Shown in pieces: positions 23,682 through 32,665 of a stretch of DNA of 64,000 bases. The position numbers and the translations under genes are program-made. A model generated the notes under the pieces. That model made no database searches. It had not been told where the DNA came from and was given only the letters and a program-made list of their open reading frames with translations. How positions within the stretch are numbered: position 1 is the stretch's first letter; the number at the start of each line of letters is the position of its first letter. Origin of the DNA: Bacteroidota bacterium (lineage in GTDB: Bacteria > Bacteroidota > Bacteroidia > Cytophagales > Cyclobacteriaceae); contig JAEZEH010000053.1 of assembly GCA_023417785.1 (NCBI GenBank), positions 62,001-126,000 on the forward strand, read 5' to 3'.

Positions 23682-23885
23682 TCAAACCTCTTCAGCAGTG
23701 TATCCTGCTTTCCTGAGTGATTCTTTTACATCTGATTCAGCGGTGTCGCCTTCAATTGTGAGCGTTCGTTGAGGCGAAGAGAGATCTACTTTCCATTTCT
23801 CTGTTCCTGCAAGTTCATTCAAATACGGCGTTACCTTTTCAACGCAAGCGGTGCATTTGATATTGGTCTTAAATTTTTTTTCCAT
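23682..23885 (-). CDS. Heavy-metal-associated (HMA) domain metallochaperone
   Basis: A 67-residue cytoplasmic protein that is one HMA domain with the beta-alpha-beta-beta-alpha-beta pattern. The metal site is CTAC at residues 11-14, here without the usual preceding Met-x, and the chain ends with RKAGYTAEEV as in CopZ-like proteins. The ATG at 23885 is chosen; the open frame extends upstream to 23951 but without HMA similarity. It is convergent with the 16-cysteine copper protein and would pass Cu(I) or a similar ion to a partner. No P-type ATPase gene is in the window. Confidence 0.88.
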   Translation of the reverse strand: MEKKFKTNIKCTACVEKVTPYLNELAGTEKWKVDLSSPQRTLTIEGDTAESDVKESLRKAGYTAEEV

Positions 23886-23982
23886 ATGCTTTTTGTTTAT
23901 TGTAATCACAACAACAAATCTCCGGCAAATGCTCCGGGAGTTGTTACACAATCCTTTGCATTTATTATACTTTAGCTAGAGG

Positions 23983-24561
23983 TTAATAGTGCAGACGGAC
24001 ACCCGCACCAAGCTTGAAAGCATCGTATGGCCGGATCGTTTTCAGGTTTTGAAACATACTCACAAGATACAACTCATTCGCATTTACATCCAGAAAGGCC
24101 GTGACCGTCTTGAATACAGTGTGATCGCGAAGAAGGATGGTGATGGAAGGCTGGTAACTTAAATGAAAACGAAAGGAGGTTTGCCACCAGTAGTAACTGT
24201 CGGGATACCGGTGACTTGGCCATCTTGAACGAAAATCACTACCCAGGTGGTAGCTGATCATTAGCCCAAGATCAAACGGAGTAATCACGGCTCTCTCCGT
24301 TACAGGATACACCGCGGGAACATATAAAAACTTTGTAGCAAATATATTCAGCGCTCCCCCCTTCCATTTTGGCACATGGCCAAAGTGAGCACTCACCCGC
24401 GCGTGGTTTCTTAGAATATCATAACCTATTCCCCCACTCAGGTAGCCAATACTACCGGCATATTGCGTCTCAAGAAAGTCAGGATGAGTCCAGTGTCGAT
24501 CCTGAGCGGGAGATACGCCGCAGGTTATTATGAAAAGCAATATTGACAACAGGACCTTCAT
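23983..24561 (-). CDS. Predicted secreted outer-membrane-type protein, unknown
   Basis: A 192-residue protein with a signal peptide (MKVLLSILLFIITCGVSPAQ). The mature part is rich in aromatic residues and short amphipathic strands, with the terminal GAGVRLHY end expected for an outer-membrane beta-barrel strand. I do not recognise the family. The ATG at 24561 shares its A with the TGA stop of the upstream metallophosphoesterase gene, so the two are probably translationally coupled and work together at the cell surface. A start at TTG 24564 is less likely. Confidence 0.65.
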   Translation of the reverse strand: MKVLLSILLFIITCGVSPAQDRHWTHPDFLETQYAGSIGYLSGGIGYDILRNHARVSAHFGHVPKWKGGALNIFATKFLYVPAVYPVTERAVITPFDLGLMISYHLGSDFRSRWPSHRYPDSYYWWQTSFRFHLSYQPSITILLRDHTVFKTVTAFLDVNANELYLVSMFQNLKTIRPYDAFKLGAGVRLHY

Positions 24562-25376
24562 CAATAATGGACCGTTTCTTTTATAACATTACCACCACTT
24601 ATCTTCAGCAACAGGAATGACGGTTGATCAAAGGAAAACGACGTGATATAGCGTACACCATCGTTGAACGGAAACTCGTCGGTATGACTATGAATATGAC
24701 CGTGAAGCGAAACAAGAAACCCGGGAGTATTTTGCAAGAGTCGTGAATACGGCTCAACCAGAGATTGCTGGAAATCGACATTAGTCGGAGGCACATGCGA
24801 CACGCCAATGAAATAATTTACCATTTCATTATTCTCACCATGAAGTTCCTCCTCCAGCCATGTCAGATTCGGTATCGGTGTTGACGGATATTCACGTCCA
24901 TTCGTATTGTGCACCACAAATTTGATACTATCATATACGAAGCTGTAATCAAGAGGACCGTACATTCTTCGGAATACGTTTTCACCGTTTGCAATCACGT
25001 CGTGATTTCCAACCACTGCGAAGTATGGTGCTTTCAGCTTTTCAAACTGCTTGTGAACCCATTCAAATTCGGTGAGCAAACCAAAATCACTGATATCGCC
25101 AGCGAGCAAAACAAAATCAACGGCCGGTATACCGTTAACTTTCCGAACGAATCGCTCAAGCTGGTCATAGAATCGTTGTGAGTCTCCGACGAAGGCTATC
25201 ACAACTGTATCATCGACGGGTGCCTTTAATAGACGCGCCAGGTTTTTCGCATTCAGGTCTCTCGGGGTATTCCGGTCATACGTTTGATTCGGGCTGAATT
25301 CAAAGTTATCACAGCCAACCGGCACGAACAAAATACCGAGAAGAATGCATACATAAATTAAGAATGGCGTTTTCAT
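24561..25376 (-). CDS. Metallophosphoesterase, probable lipoprotein
   Basis: A 271-residue calcineurin-like phosphoesterase exported through an N-terminal signal that ends VPVGC, a plausible though not ideal lipobox. Metal-binding motifs are in order: GDSQ (the usual DxH has Gln here), LLAGDISD, VVGNHD near the middle, VSHVPP, and LHGHIHSH near the C-terminus. The substitution in the first motif is seen in some extracytoplasmic members. Substrate is unknown; phosphodiester or phosphomonoester cleavage in the periplasm or at the surface is inferred. It is followed directly by the barrel-like protein gene with a one-base overlap. Confidence 0.82.
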   Translation of the reverse strand: MKTPFLIYVCILLGILFVPVGCDNFEFSPNQTYDRNTPRDLNAKNLARLLKAPVDDTVVIAFVGDSQRFYDQLERFVRKVNGIPAVDFVLLAGDISDFGLLTEFEWVHKQFEKLKAPYFAVVGNHDVIANGENVFRRMYGPLDYSFVYDSIKFVVHNTNGREYPSTPIPNLTWLEEELHGENNEMVNYFIGVSHVPPTNVDFQQSLVEPYSRLLQNTPGFLVSLHGHIHSHTDEFPFNDGVRYITSFSFDQPSFLLLKISGGNVIKETVHY

Positions 25377-25436
25377 CTCACCTGAGCTTCCTCTTGCCTT
25401 ATAGTAACACAAAATCTTGTTCCAGTGGAACCTTGC

Positions 25437-26009
25437 CTAAACCTGATCCAACGACTTCCGGCCCTTGTCAGGATACCGGTTTTTCTTAAGCTCCGTAGGG
25501 GTCAGGCCGGTGACTTTTTTGAACTGAGCGGAAAGGTGTGCAACGCTGCTGTATCCAAGTTGATGGGATATCTGGCTAAGGTTTAACTCATCATAGAACA
25601 ACAGTTCCTTGGCCCGTTCAATCTTCTGACGTATGATATACTGTTCGAGTGTAATGCCTTCCATTGAAGAAAACAGGTTGCTCAGATAATTGTATTCGTA
25701 GTGAAGTTCCTCCGACAACAGCGTTGACCAGTTCACCTTACGCGCAACGTCCGGACCGTATATTATCCGGATCACGGTATTCTTGATTGCCTCCACCATC
25801 CTGCCCTTGCGGTCGTCTATGCGCTCAAATCCGAGGGGGTTTAAGGCTTGATCCACAGCCGTGAGTACATCAGGTTCAAGCTTTGGCGTATCCAGCACAA
25901 CTTCCCCGAGCGAAATCCGTGCTACGGGCAGATTCAGCTTTTCAAGTTCCTGGCGGACCACCATGATACAGCGGTTGCACACCATGTTTTTCAGGTATAA
26001 AGTCGTCAT
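25437..26009 (-). CDS. AraC-family regulator with metal-binding-like N-terminus
   Basis: A 190-residue transcription regulator. The N-terminal 70 residues look like an HMA-type domain, with MVCNRC (cysteines at 11 and 14) followed by a beta-alpha-beta pattern. The C-terminal 100 residues form an AraC helix-turn-helix pair: ITLEQYIIRQKIERAKELL, then LSQISHQLGYSSVAHLSAQF and TGLTPTELKK. This architecture, found in Bacteroidota, suggests that metal binding at the CxxC controls DNA binding. It lies near the copper protein, metallochaperone and MPE/barrel pair. ATG at 26009 is preferred to TTG at 26012. Confidence 0.85.
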   Translation of the reverse strand: MTTLYLKNMVCNRCIMVVRQELEKLNLPVARISLGEVVLDTPKLEPDVLTAVDQALNPLGFERIDDRKGRMVEAIKNTVIRIIYGPDVARKVNWSTLLSEELHYEYNYLSNLFSSMEGITLEQYIIRQKIERAKELLFYDELNLSQISHQLGYSSVAHLSAQFKKVTGLTPTELKKNRYPDKGRKSLDQV

Positions 26010-26089
26010 CAATGCTAGGTTGGCCGATATACCCCCCTAACGTGCGGGGGCAGCCAAGGTTTACGAACAAAGACGTTATCAGCCGATTT

Positions 26090-26473
26090 TTATTGTCGAT
26101 CACCGGACGAATCCACGGGTGCGTCAGTCCGGATTGCGTTGCCATCCTTATCGAACCGAAATGTGTGGGTTGTATTCTCCTTGACAACATGCACTATGAA
26201 CTGATCGGTATTCTTCTCGAAAAAGACGTTTCCTTCCTCCCAGCCAGAATATGTCGGATTGGTGTTTAATTCATCGAGCATGGGTGGGGGAAGCTGGTCC
26301 CGCTGAACTTCTGCGCGATCCTCCTTAAGATCGCCAGCGGGCTGCGGAACGCGTTGTGTGCCGTATTGTCCCTGGGGCTGAAGAGGCTCAGGCTGGCTTG
26401 AAACGGAATCCTGCTGCGCGTATACAGACCCCGCTGCCAGCGCCAGTGCCATAGAAACAAAGATTTTTTTCAT
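26090..26473 (-). CDS. Secreted hypothetical protein, 127 residues
   Basis: A small exported protein with a clear signal peptide (MKKIFVSMALALAAGSVYAQ). The mature chain is Gln/Pro-rich at first (about 21-65), then has a compact part from about 70 to 110 with YSGWEEGNVFFEKNTDQFIVH and a FRFDKDGN strand. I do not recognise the family. It lies 80 bases upstream of the AraC gene in the same direction, so co-regulation is possible. Confidence 0.65.
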   Translation of the reverse strand: MKKIFVSMALALAAGSVYAQQDSVSSQPEPLQPQGQYGTQRVPQPAGDLKEDRAEVQRDQLPPPMLDELNTNPTYSGWEEGNVFFEKNTDQFIVHVVKENTTHTFRFDKDGNAIRTDAPVDSSGDRQ

Positions 26474-26518
26474 AACCGTTTTTTCTATCCAGCATCAATC
26501 TGGTGCCAGCGATGCAAC

Positions 26519-29449
26519 TCAGAAATTGAGTATGAAGTCCTGCAAATTCTGCGCGCGATCTAGTTGAAGTTTTTTTCTAAGCCTGTAACGACTGATTTCG
26601 ACACCACGCACCGAAATATTGAGCAGTTGCGCGATCTCTTTGGTGGAGAGATTCATTCTGAGGTAAGCGCTCAATTTGATGTCCTGGGGACTCAACACAG
26701 GAAAGGCCGCCTTGAACCGGTGCGTGAAATCGCCATGAACGCGATCGAAATGAAACTGGAAATGCTCCCAGTCCTTATCGGCTGAAATGTTGTTCTCAAT
26801 GTCGCGGGTTATTTGCAGCAGTTCCTTTTTAGATTCTTCCGATGCATTTTTTCTGATAATGACATTGAGGTGATTCTTCACACCTGTGATAAACTCATTC
26901 TTATTGAGCAGGTGCATGGTCGCCGTAGCGAGTTCGTTGTTCATGTGGCGCAGGTCGGCCTCGAGTTTTTCATGCTGCAACCGGTTGATCTCTTTTTGTG
27001 ATCTATCGGAAATCATTTCTATTTCCGTTTCCTTGAGATTAAGTTGATGTTCCTGTTTCGCCTTGAGAATTTTCTGCTCACGTTGATATTTCTTGTCGAG
27101 TACATTGAAGGCAGCAAGTAACATAGCTACGGTAAAAAGTGAATACACCACATAGGCCACCACCGACCTGTACCACGGAGGGACTATTGTAAATTTGAAC
27201 GTTGCCGCCGGTGTGACTACCCCGGAACTGTTCCTGCTTCGCACGTGAAAGGTGTACGAACCTTCTTTCAGATTGGTGTATTCTTTCTGGTTTACCTGCA
27301 CCCAGTCCGACCATCCCTTCTCAAAATCTTCGAGATAATACTGGTACTCCCTGCCAATGGTCCCGTGATATCCGGCCGCGGCAAAGGAGAAGTGTATTGA
27401 ATTGAACTCGTAAGCCAGGGATACGTCTGAATCTTCCGGCTGGGAAGACGCCATATGTCCTGCGGAGCTCCAGTTTCCATGGAATATGACCGAATCCTTC
27501 GCCCCGGAAACCGACACTCTGCGGATGAACGTTTGCGGATTCGGCGTCGCATTGTTTTTTTTCCCAGGTTCAAAGTGAACAAATCCATCCTTCGCTCCAA
27601 ACAGCACCTCGTTGTTTTGAAGTATCGTGATATTCACGAGGTCATCATTGAGGAATGGTTTAATACGATTGAAAGCGTCTTCCTCGTAAGTATATTGACC
27701 GATGGCGTTTTTACGGAGCACGCCAATGTGGTTTGTGCCCGTCAGATAGATATTTCCAAATGCATCTTCCTGCATAAACCAGATCTGGGCATTTTCGCCA
27801 AGAAGTGATGAATAGAAACTGTCCTTCACAAATGTGTCTCGCTTGCGGTCAAATCGAAAAATTCCCGATTCGCTGGTGAAGACGAGTTCGTTGCGGATCC
27901 GAAACACGTTAATTAACAGGTTGGAAGAGAAGCCATCATCGTGACCGTAATGTTTCAAGCCGACGATACTATCGACGGCGTCGTTGAGTGTGATTCTGTA
28001 GACCCCTTTATAGCCATGGGTTACCCAGATTTCGCCGTTGTCGTCTTCAGCTATAATACGCGCCGATTCATTGAAGCCATTCAGTTTTTTATGGAAAACC
28101 CACCGGCCATCGTGCAGGTGATAGAGCTGCAATCCCGCGTACGTTCCTTCCAGGAGTTTGCCGGGATGATTTCGCATAACCATAAAAATCCACGATCCCG
28201 GTTCACGGGATATCCTGGTCATCTTTTCGTCGAGACTGTGAGCTCCCTTATGCTGCCCAACTAAGAGGTTATCCCGGTATTTGCCGATATGATAGATCTG
28301 ACCCTCGCCGTCCTGAACCGGCATGAAGTCGCCTTGCTCATTTACAGGTTTTCGGTAAAGTCCAGTGTTGGTTCCCAGGTATAGCATATCCCCGTCGAGG
28401 TAAGCAGCGTACCCTGTGCCCGGGAGACCACTTTGTTCACTGATGAATGAAAACGGTGATCCCAGTTCCACTACGCCGATGCCGTTATTCTGGCCCACCC
28501 AAAGGTTACTGGCATCGTCCTCATAGAGGCCCAGTACGGTTCGGTTTTCGAGACCCCTGCCCCGCGTCAACTCCATTCGAACATTACCGCGATCATCTAA
28601 GAGCAAAAGGCCCTTATTCTGAGTTCCCACTGCAAACAGACCATTCCTCAACCGCGCAAAACAATTAACTCCGGCTTCCCGGAAAAACGGCTGGAGGTGA
28701 GGACTCCATGCTTCTGCCTTTCCGTTTGAAAGGAGGAACATCCCATGCTGAAAGGTCGAAATCAGAAACTGTTCATTGCCTACCGGAAGCAGGCCTGAGA
28801 TACTCATTTCGCTGAAGAAATTTCCACCGGTGACGGGCTCAAGCTTTTCTCCCGACAATCGGCAAAGGCCTGTGCCGCGAATATTTACGAATAAGGTGCG
28901 GTTTATGAGAAATGAAAAGTCGAGGGGCTTGCCGTTATCAACCACCGTGAAGGAACCTCCATTGAAAACATAGATTCGTGAGAATGTGCAAAAATAGACA
29001 GTCTCGTTATCAACATAGATACTCCAGGCTTCGTCAAAGTTCCGGTACTGTGATTCAAGGCTGTCGGCAAGTGAGGTATAAACCAATTGTCCGGACTCAT
29101 TCGGAAAAAAATAGCCGAAATCACCCTGACTCCCCACGAAAATTCGTCCCGTCCCGTCAATTGCAACGCTTCGGACTTTTGTCCCATTGGGAACCCCGAG
29201 CGTCTGCCAGGTGACTCCGTCGAATTCCAGCAGACCAAAATTGTTGGCTACATAAATAATACCGCGCGAGTCCTGGGCAATAGACCAGTTTTGAATGCCG
29301 CCGCGATATTCAAGGCTATGAAATACCCGAACATGGGGAAGTCCGGAAATCGGAGATTGGGCGATACCTCCTAACCACATGGTGAGGACCAGAAAAAAGC
29401 TTAATCCGGTAGTCGCGACTCCTCTTCCGATGGAATTGATTTGACTCAT
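26519..29449 (-). CDS. One-piece ligand sensor / LuxR-type regulator (propeller, Y_Y_Y)
   Basis: A 976-residue membrane-spanning regulator. After a signal (about 1-31) come many two-component-regulator propeller repeats (about 40-660), then a Y_Y_Y domain (about 690-760), one membrane helix near 775-795, a coiled coil (about 796-880) and a C-terminal LuxR helix-turn-helix (916-976) with STKEIAQLLNISVRGVEISRYRLRKK. There is no histidine kinase or receiver domain, so periplasmic ligand binding must act directly on the cytoplasmic DNA-binding part. It is divergent from the GH3 beta-glucosidase gene, and a repeat in the 193-base gap may be its operator. A sugar ligand is inferred. Confidence 0.9.
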   Translation of the reverse strand: MSQINSIGRGVATTGLSFFLVLTMWLGGIAQSPISGLPHVRVFHSLEYRGGIQNWSIAQDSRGIIYVANNFGLLEFDGVTWQTLGVPNGTKVRSVAIDGTGRIFVGSQGDFGYFFPNESGQLVYTSLADSLESQYRNFDEAWSIYVDNETVYFCTFSRIYVFNGGSFTVVDNGKPLDFSFLINRTLFVNIRGTGLCRLSGEKLEPVTGGNFFSEMSISGLLPVGNEQFLISTFQHGMFLLSNGKAEAWSPHLQPFFREAGVNCFARLRNGLFAVGTQNKGLLLLDDRGNVRMELTRGRGLENRTVLGLYEDDASNLWVGQNNGIGVVELGSPFSFISEQSGLPGTGYAAYLDGDMLYLGTNTGLYRKPVNEQGDFMPVQDGEGQIYHIGKYRDNLLVGQHKGAHSLDEKMTRISREPGSWIFMVMRNHPGKLLEGTYAGLQLYHLHDGRWVFHKKLNGFNESARIIAEDDNGEIWVTHGYKGVYRITLNDAVDSIVGLKHYGHDDGFSSNLLINVFRIRNELVFTSESGIFRFDRKRDTFVKDSFYSSLLGENAQIWFMQEDAFGNIYLTGTNHIGVLRKNAIGQYTYEEDAFNRIKPFLNDDLVNITILQNNEVLFGAKDGFVHFEPGKKNNATPNPQTFIRRVSVSGAKDSVIFHGNWSSAGHMASSQPEDSDVSLAYEFNSIHFSFAAAGYHGTIGREYQYYLEDFEKGWSDWVQVNQKEYTNLKEGSYTFHVRSRNSSGVVTPAATFKFTIVPPWYRSVVAYVVYSLFTVAMLLAAFNVLDKKYQREQKILKAKQEHQLNLKETEIEMISDRSQKEINRLQHEKLEADLRHMNNELATATMHLLNKNEFITGVKNHLNVIIRKNASEESKKELLQITRDIENNISADKDWEHFQFHFDRVHGDFTHRFKAAFPVLSPQDIKLSAYLRMNLSTKEIAQLLNISVRGVEISRYRLRKKLQLDRAQNLQDFILNF

Positions 29450-29511
29450 GTAGTATTAAAACTAAAACAGAAACCGCTTTAATTAAATTGAAAATGACGG
29501 TTTACCCTACC

Positions 29512-29531
29512 TTGATGTAGATTTGATGTAG
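29512..29531. promoter_or_regulatory. Direct repeat TTGATGTAG, possible operator
   Basis: Two identical 9-base copies at 29512-29520 and 29523-29531, 11 bases apart, lie in the gap between divergent sensor/LuxR regulator and bglX. The spacing puts both on one face of the helix. They are 63 bases from the regulator start and 112 bases from the bglX ATG. Binding by the adjacent regulator is inference. Confidence 0.35.
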
Positions 29532-29642
29532 TCGTTTCGACGATCAGATGTGGCTTTGACGAATTTTTCAGGTTGGCGGGAGAAAAAATGGTTCGGAGTT
29601 TTACCTGCGAAGATAATCCTCCAAAATCTAACCCCTGCGATC

Positions 29643-31898
29643 ATGTTCACAGTCCGGACCAAAACCTTTCTCTTCTTAATTCTGGTGGGGATTGCCACTC
29701 CTGCCTTCTCACAGACAAGACCGGTGGCAGACCGAATAGAGGAGCTTATCAAACAAATGACTCCGGAGGAAAAGGCCGGTCAACTCAACTTCATCGTTGG
29801 TGAAACCATTATCACCGGACCAACGATGTACACAAGTGAATCGGGTCGTTTTGACGAACAGATACGGAACGGTAGCATCACGGGATTATTCAATGTACAC
29901 GGAGCATCCTACACGGGCAGACTTCAAAAGATCGCAGTAGAAGAATCGCGCCTTGGCATACCACTTCTGTTTGGGGCGGATATCATTCACGGGTTCAAAA
30001 CAGTTACACCAATTCCGCTGGGTGAGGCTGCCAGCTGGGATCTTGACTTGATCCGGCAATCTGCCCGGCTCGCGGCAGATGAGGCAACGGCTGCCGGAAT
30101 AAACTTGAATTTCGCTCCAATGGTTGACATATCGCTGGATCCGCGGTGGGGTCGCATATCAGAAGGGGCGGGCGAAGACCCCTATCTGGCATCCCTTATT
30201 GCAGCGGCCAGAGTTAAAGGTTTCCAGGGGAGCGATCTGTCGTTACCCAATACTCTGGCGGCTTGCGTGAAACACTTCGCCGCCTACGGTGCCGCGCAAG
30301 GCGGGCGCGACTACAATACAGTAGACATGTCCCGCCGGTTTCTGTATGAAGTTTACCTGCCTCCATTCAAGGCAGCCATTGACGCGGGGGCGGCCACGCT
30401 GATGCCAGCGTTCAACGAATTCGACGGTATTCCTGCAACGGCTAATCGCAACCTGCTACAACAAATTTTAAAAGAAGAATGGGGTTTTCAGGGCCTCGTA
30501 ATCTCCGACTATGGTGCAGTCCGCGAAACGATCAATCACGGTCTGGCAGAGGATGGCGAGAGTGCGGCTGAATTATGTCTGGAAGCGGGAACCGACCTTG
30601 ATATGATGAGTTACCTTTATGTCAGCCAGATTCCGGGGCTTCTGAAAGAGGGACGGATTAGCGGAAAGATTCTCGACGACGCAGTAAGCCGCGTGCTCAA
30701 GCTGAAATTTGACCTGGGGTTATTCGAAAATCCATACAAGTATTCAGATTTGAGTCGGGAAAAAGCGACTGTTCGGTCCAAAGAAAACCTTGCCATGGCC
30801 CGCGATATTGCCCGGCGGTCGATCGTGCTACTAAAGAACTCCGGCGACCTCCTCCCACTGGCTGCCTCGCATAAAAAGATAGCCATCATCGGACCGCTGG
30901 GCGACAACAAGGAAGACATGAACGGCTCGTGGTCGTTCTTTGGAGAAGCGGCGCACCCCGTATCAATCGTGGAAGGTATTCGTGCCCGGGCAGGAAAAAA
31001 TGCAGAGGTCATCTTCGAAAAGGGATGTGATCTATACACTGACTCCAGGAAACACTTTGACGCGGCGGTAGCTGCTGCAAAAAAGGCCGATGTCGTACTT
31101 ATGGTGGTTGGAGAAAGTGCCGTGATGAACGGTGAGGGCGCATCGCGTGCCGAAATCGGGTTACCCGGGGTTCAGGAACAGCTCGTCCAGGCGGTCCACC
31201 AAACCGGAAAACCGGTTGTTCTGGTTCTTATCAATGGAAGACCGCTCACATTGAATTGGGTTGATGAAAACGTTCCAGCGATTCTGGAAACATGGACCCT
31301 GGGGTCAGAAACTGGTAACGCTGTAGCAGATGTGGTATTTGGTGACTATAATCCTTCCGGTAAACTTCCGGTCAGCTTCCCGCGAAGCACCGGCCAGATT
31401 CCTCTATATTATTACCAAAAGAATACGGGTAGGCCTTACAGCGGAAATTACGATGAGCCCGCCGACCAACGCCTTTATATTTCCCGTTACCGGGACGTTC
31501 CCAACTCACCGCTATATCCTTTTGGATACGGATTGAGTTATTCAACATTCAAGTATTCAGACATCCGTTTAAGTGCAGCCTCACTGAATCCCGGAGAAAC
31601 GCTTTCCGTATCGGTAAACGTGACCAACACCAGTAAACGCGATGGTGAGGAAGTGGTCCAGTTATACATTCGCGACCTGACTGCCAGCGTGACGCGTCCG
31701 ATCAAGGAACTCAAGGGGTTCAGGAAAATACTTGTCAAGGCAGGCGAATCAAAAGAAGTTACATTTCAAATAAGCGAAAAAGACCTGGCCTTTTACCGGG
31801 CTGATATGACCTGGGGAACGGAACCGGGCAAATTTGACGTATTCGTGGGGGGCGACTCGGAAAACCTGAAAAAGGCAGCCTTTGAGTTGAGGAAATAA
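29643..31898 (+). CDS. bglX: Periplasmic beta-glucosidase, glycoside hydrolase family 3
   Basis: Hydrolyses beta-linked glucosides (or related beta-sugars) in the periplasm. From the ATG at 29643 the 751-residue protein begins with a signal peptide ending PAFSQ; an in-frame GTG at 29550 would add 31 residues before it and is rejected. The N-terminal barrel has KHFAAYGAAQGGRDYN and the nucleophile Asp289 in GLVISDYGAV. The alpha/beta sandwich (about 390-600) has VVGESAVMNGEGASRAEIG with the acid/base region. A C-terminal fibronectin III-like domain (about 645-745) completes the BglX architecture. It is divergent from a sensor/LuxR gene that probably controls it. Confidence 0.94.
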   Translation: MFTVRTKTFLFLILVGIATPAFSQTRPVADRIEELIKQMTPEEKAGQLNFIVGETIITGPTMYTSESGRFDEQIRNGSITGLFNVHGASYTGRLQKIAVEESRLGIPLLFGADIIHGFKTVTPIPLGEAASWDLDLIRQSARLAADEATAAGINLNFAPMVDISLDPRWGRISEGAGEDPYLASLIAAARVKGFQGSDLSLPNTLAACVKHFAAYGAAQGGRDYNTVDMSRRFLYEVYLPPFKAAIDAGAATLMPAFNEFDGIPATANRNLLQQILKEEWGFQGLVISDYGAVRETINHGLAEDGESAAELCLEAGTDLDMMSYLYVSQIPGLLKEGRISGKILDDAVSRVLKLKFDLGLFENPYKYSDLSREKATVRSKENLAMARDIARRSIVLLKNSGDLLPLAASHKKIAIIGPLGDNKEDMNGSWSFFGEAAHPVSIVEGIRARAGKNAEVIFEKGCDLYTDSRKHFDAAVAAAKKADVVLMVVGESAVMNGEGASRAEIGLPGVQEQLVQAVHQTGKPVVLVLINGRPLTLNWVDENVPAILETWTLGSETGNAVADVVFGDYNPSGKLPVSFPRSTGQIPLYYYQKNTGRPYSGNYDEPADQRLYISRYRDVPNSPLYPFGYGLSYSTFKYSDIRLSAASLNPGETLSVSVNVTNTSKRDGEEVVQLYIRDLTASVTRPIKELKGFRKILVKAGESKEVTFQISEKDLAFYRADMTWGTEPGKFDVFVGGDSENLKKAAFELRK

Positions 31899-31938
31899 AA
31901 AAGGAGGCACTTAGCCCCTTCTGTTCTTTATCTCAAAC

Positions 31939-32538
31939 TCAGATTCCTCTGTTTTCGGAGAGGCGATTTCGTTCCGTCTGAAGTTCCCTGGAAAGCTTGG
32001 TCTGTTTTTCCATGGCCTTGCGCTTATACTCTTCAAATTCAGTGCTGAGGCTATTGAAGGCATCAGCCCGCTCTTTGAGAGAGCTTTGACTCAGTTTGAG
32101 TCGGCCGGACATGAGAAGCACGACGAGAATCAGAGCGCCGAAAATAAGTCCTACAGTTGTGATGAAAACACTTTTGGAGAAGTTTATGCCCAATACGTTA
32201 ATGTGAGTGCTGTCGTGGACTATCTCTTGCATTGAGGCCTCTTTTTCTTTCAGGGTCGACTGGGTTTCGGCGAGTTCTTTCTTCAGATCGAGAATGCTTT
32301 TGTCCCTCGATGAAATCGCAGCCTGCTTCGTTGCTACCGAATCCCGGACGATCTTCCAGAAACCATCAAGCACGTTTTCGCGAATGACTTTGTATTCGCG
32401 GTAATTCTGCGATTTTGATTTCAGTACCTGAAAGCGCTCATTCAGGGGGTAATTGCCTTCGAGGGCGGCGCCCTCCTGTTGGCCGTTGGCCACCGTTATT
32501 GTGAAGATAAACAGGATGAGGGTAATACAGTTTCTCAT
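31939..32538 (-). CDS. Exported coiled-coil membrane protein, unknown
   Basis: A 199-residue protein with a signal-like N-terminus (MRNCITLILFIFTITVANGQ), a helical charged region with coiled-coil heptads (about 65-105), a membrane helix near 125-146 (VFITTVGLIFGALILVVLLM) and a second basic coiled coil to the end. The topology suggests an envelope protein with both ends helical. I do not recognise it. The ATG at 32538 is chosen; an upstream ATG at 32571 would extend the chain by 11 residues. It is convergent with bglX. Confidence 0.6.
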   Translation of the reverse strand: MRNCITLILFIFTITVANGQQEGAALEGNYPLNERFQVLKSKSQNYREYKVIRENVLDGFWKIVRDSVATKQAAISSRDKSILDLKKELAETQSTLKEKEASMQEIVHDSTHINVLGINFSKSVFITTVGLIFGALILVVLLMSGRLKLSQSSLKERADAFNSLSTEFEEYKRKAMEKQTKLSRELQTERNRLSENRGI

Positions 32539-32665
32539 AAAAGTCCGGTTGTACAGAAAATTTATAAACATAAAAGAACATCAAACAAGTTTCAAGCGCT
32601 GCTATTTAAAGTTCAGTATTCGCCGCTCAATTTACAGCAGCATCGTTCGGGCGTCATTAAGGTAA

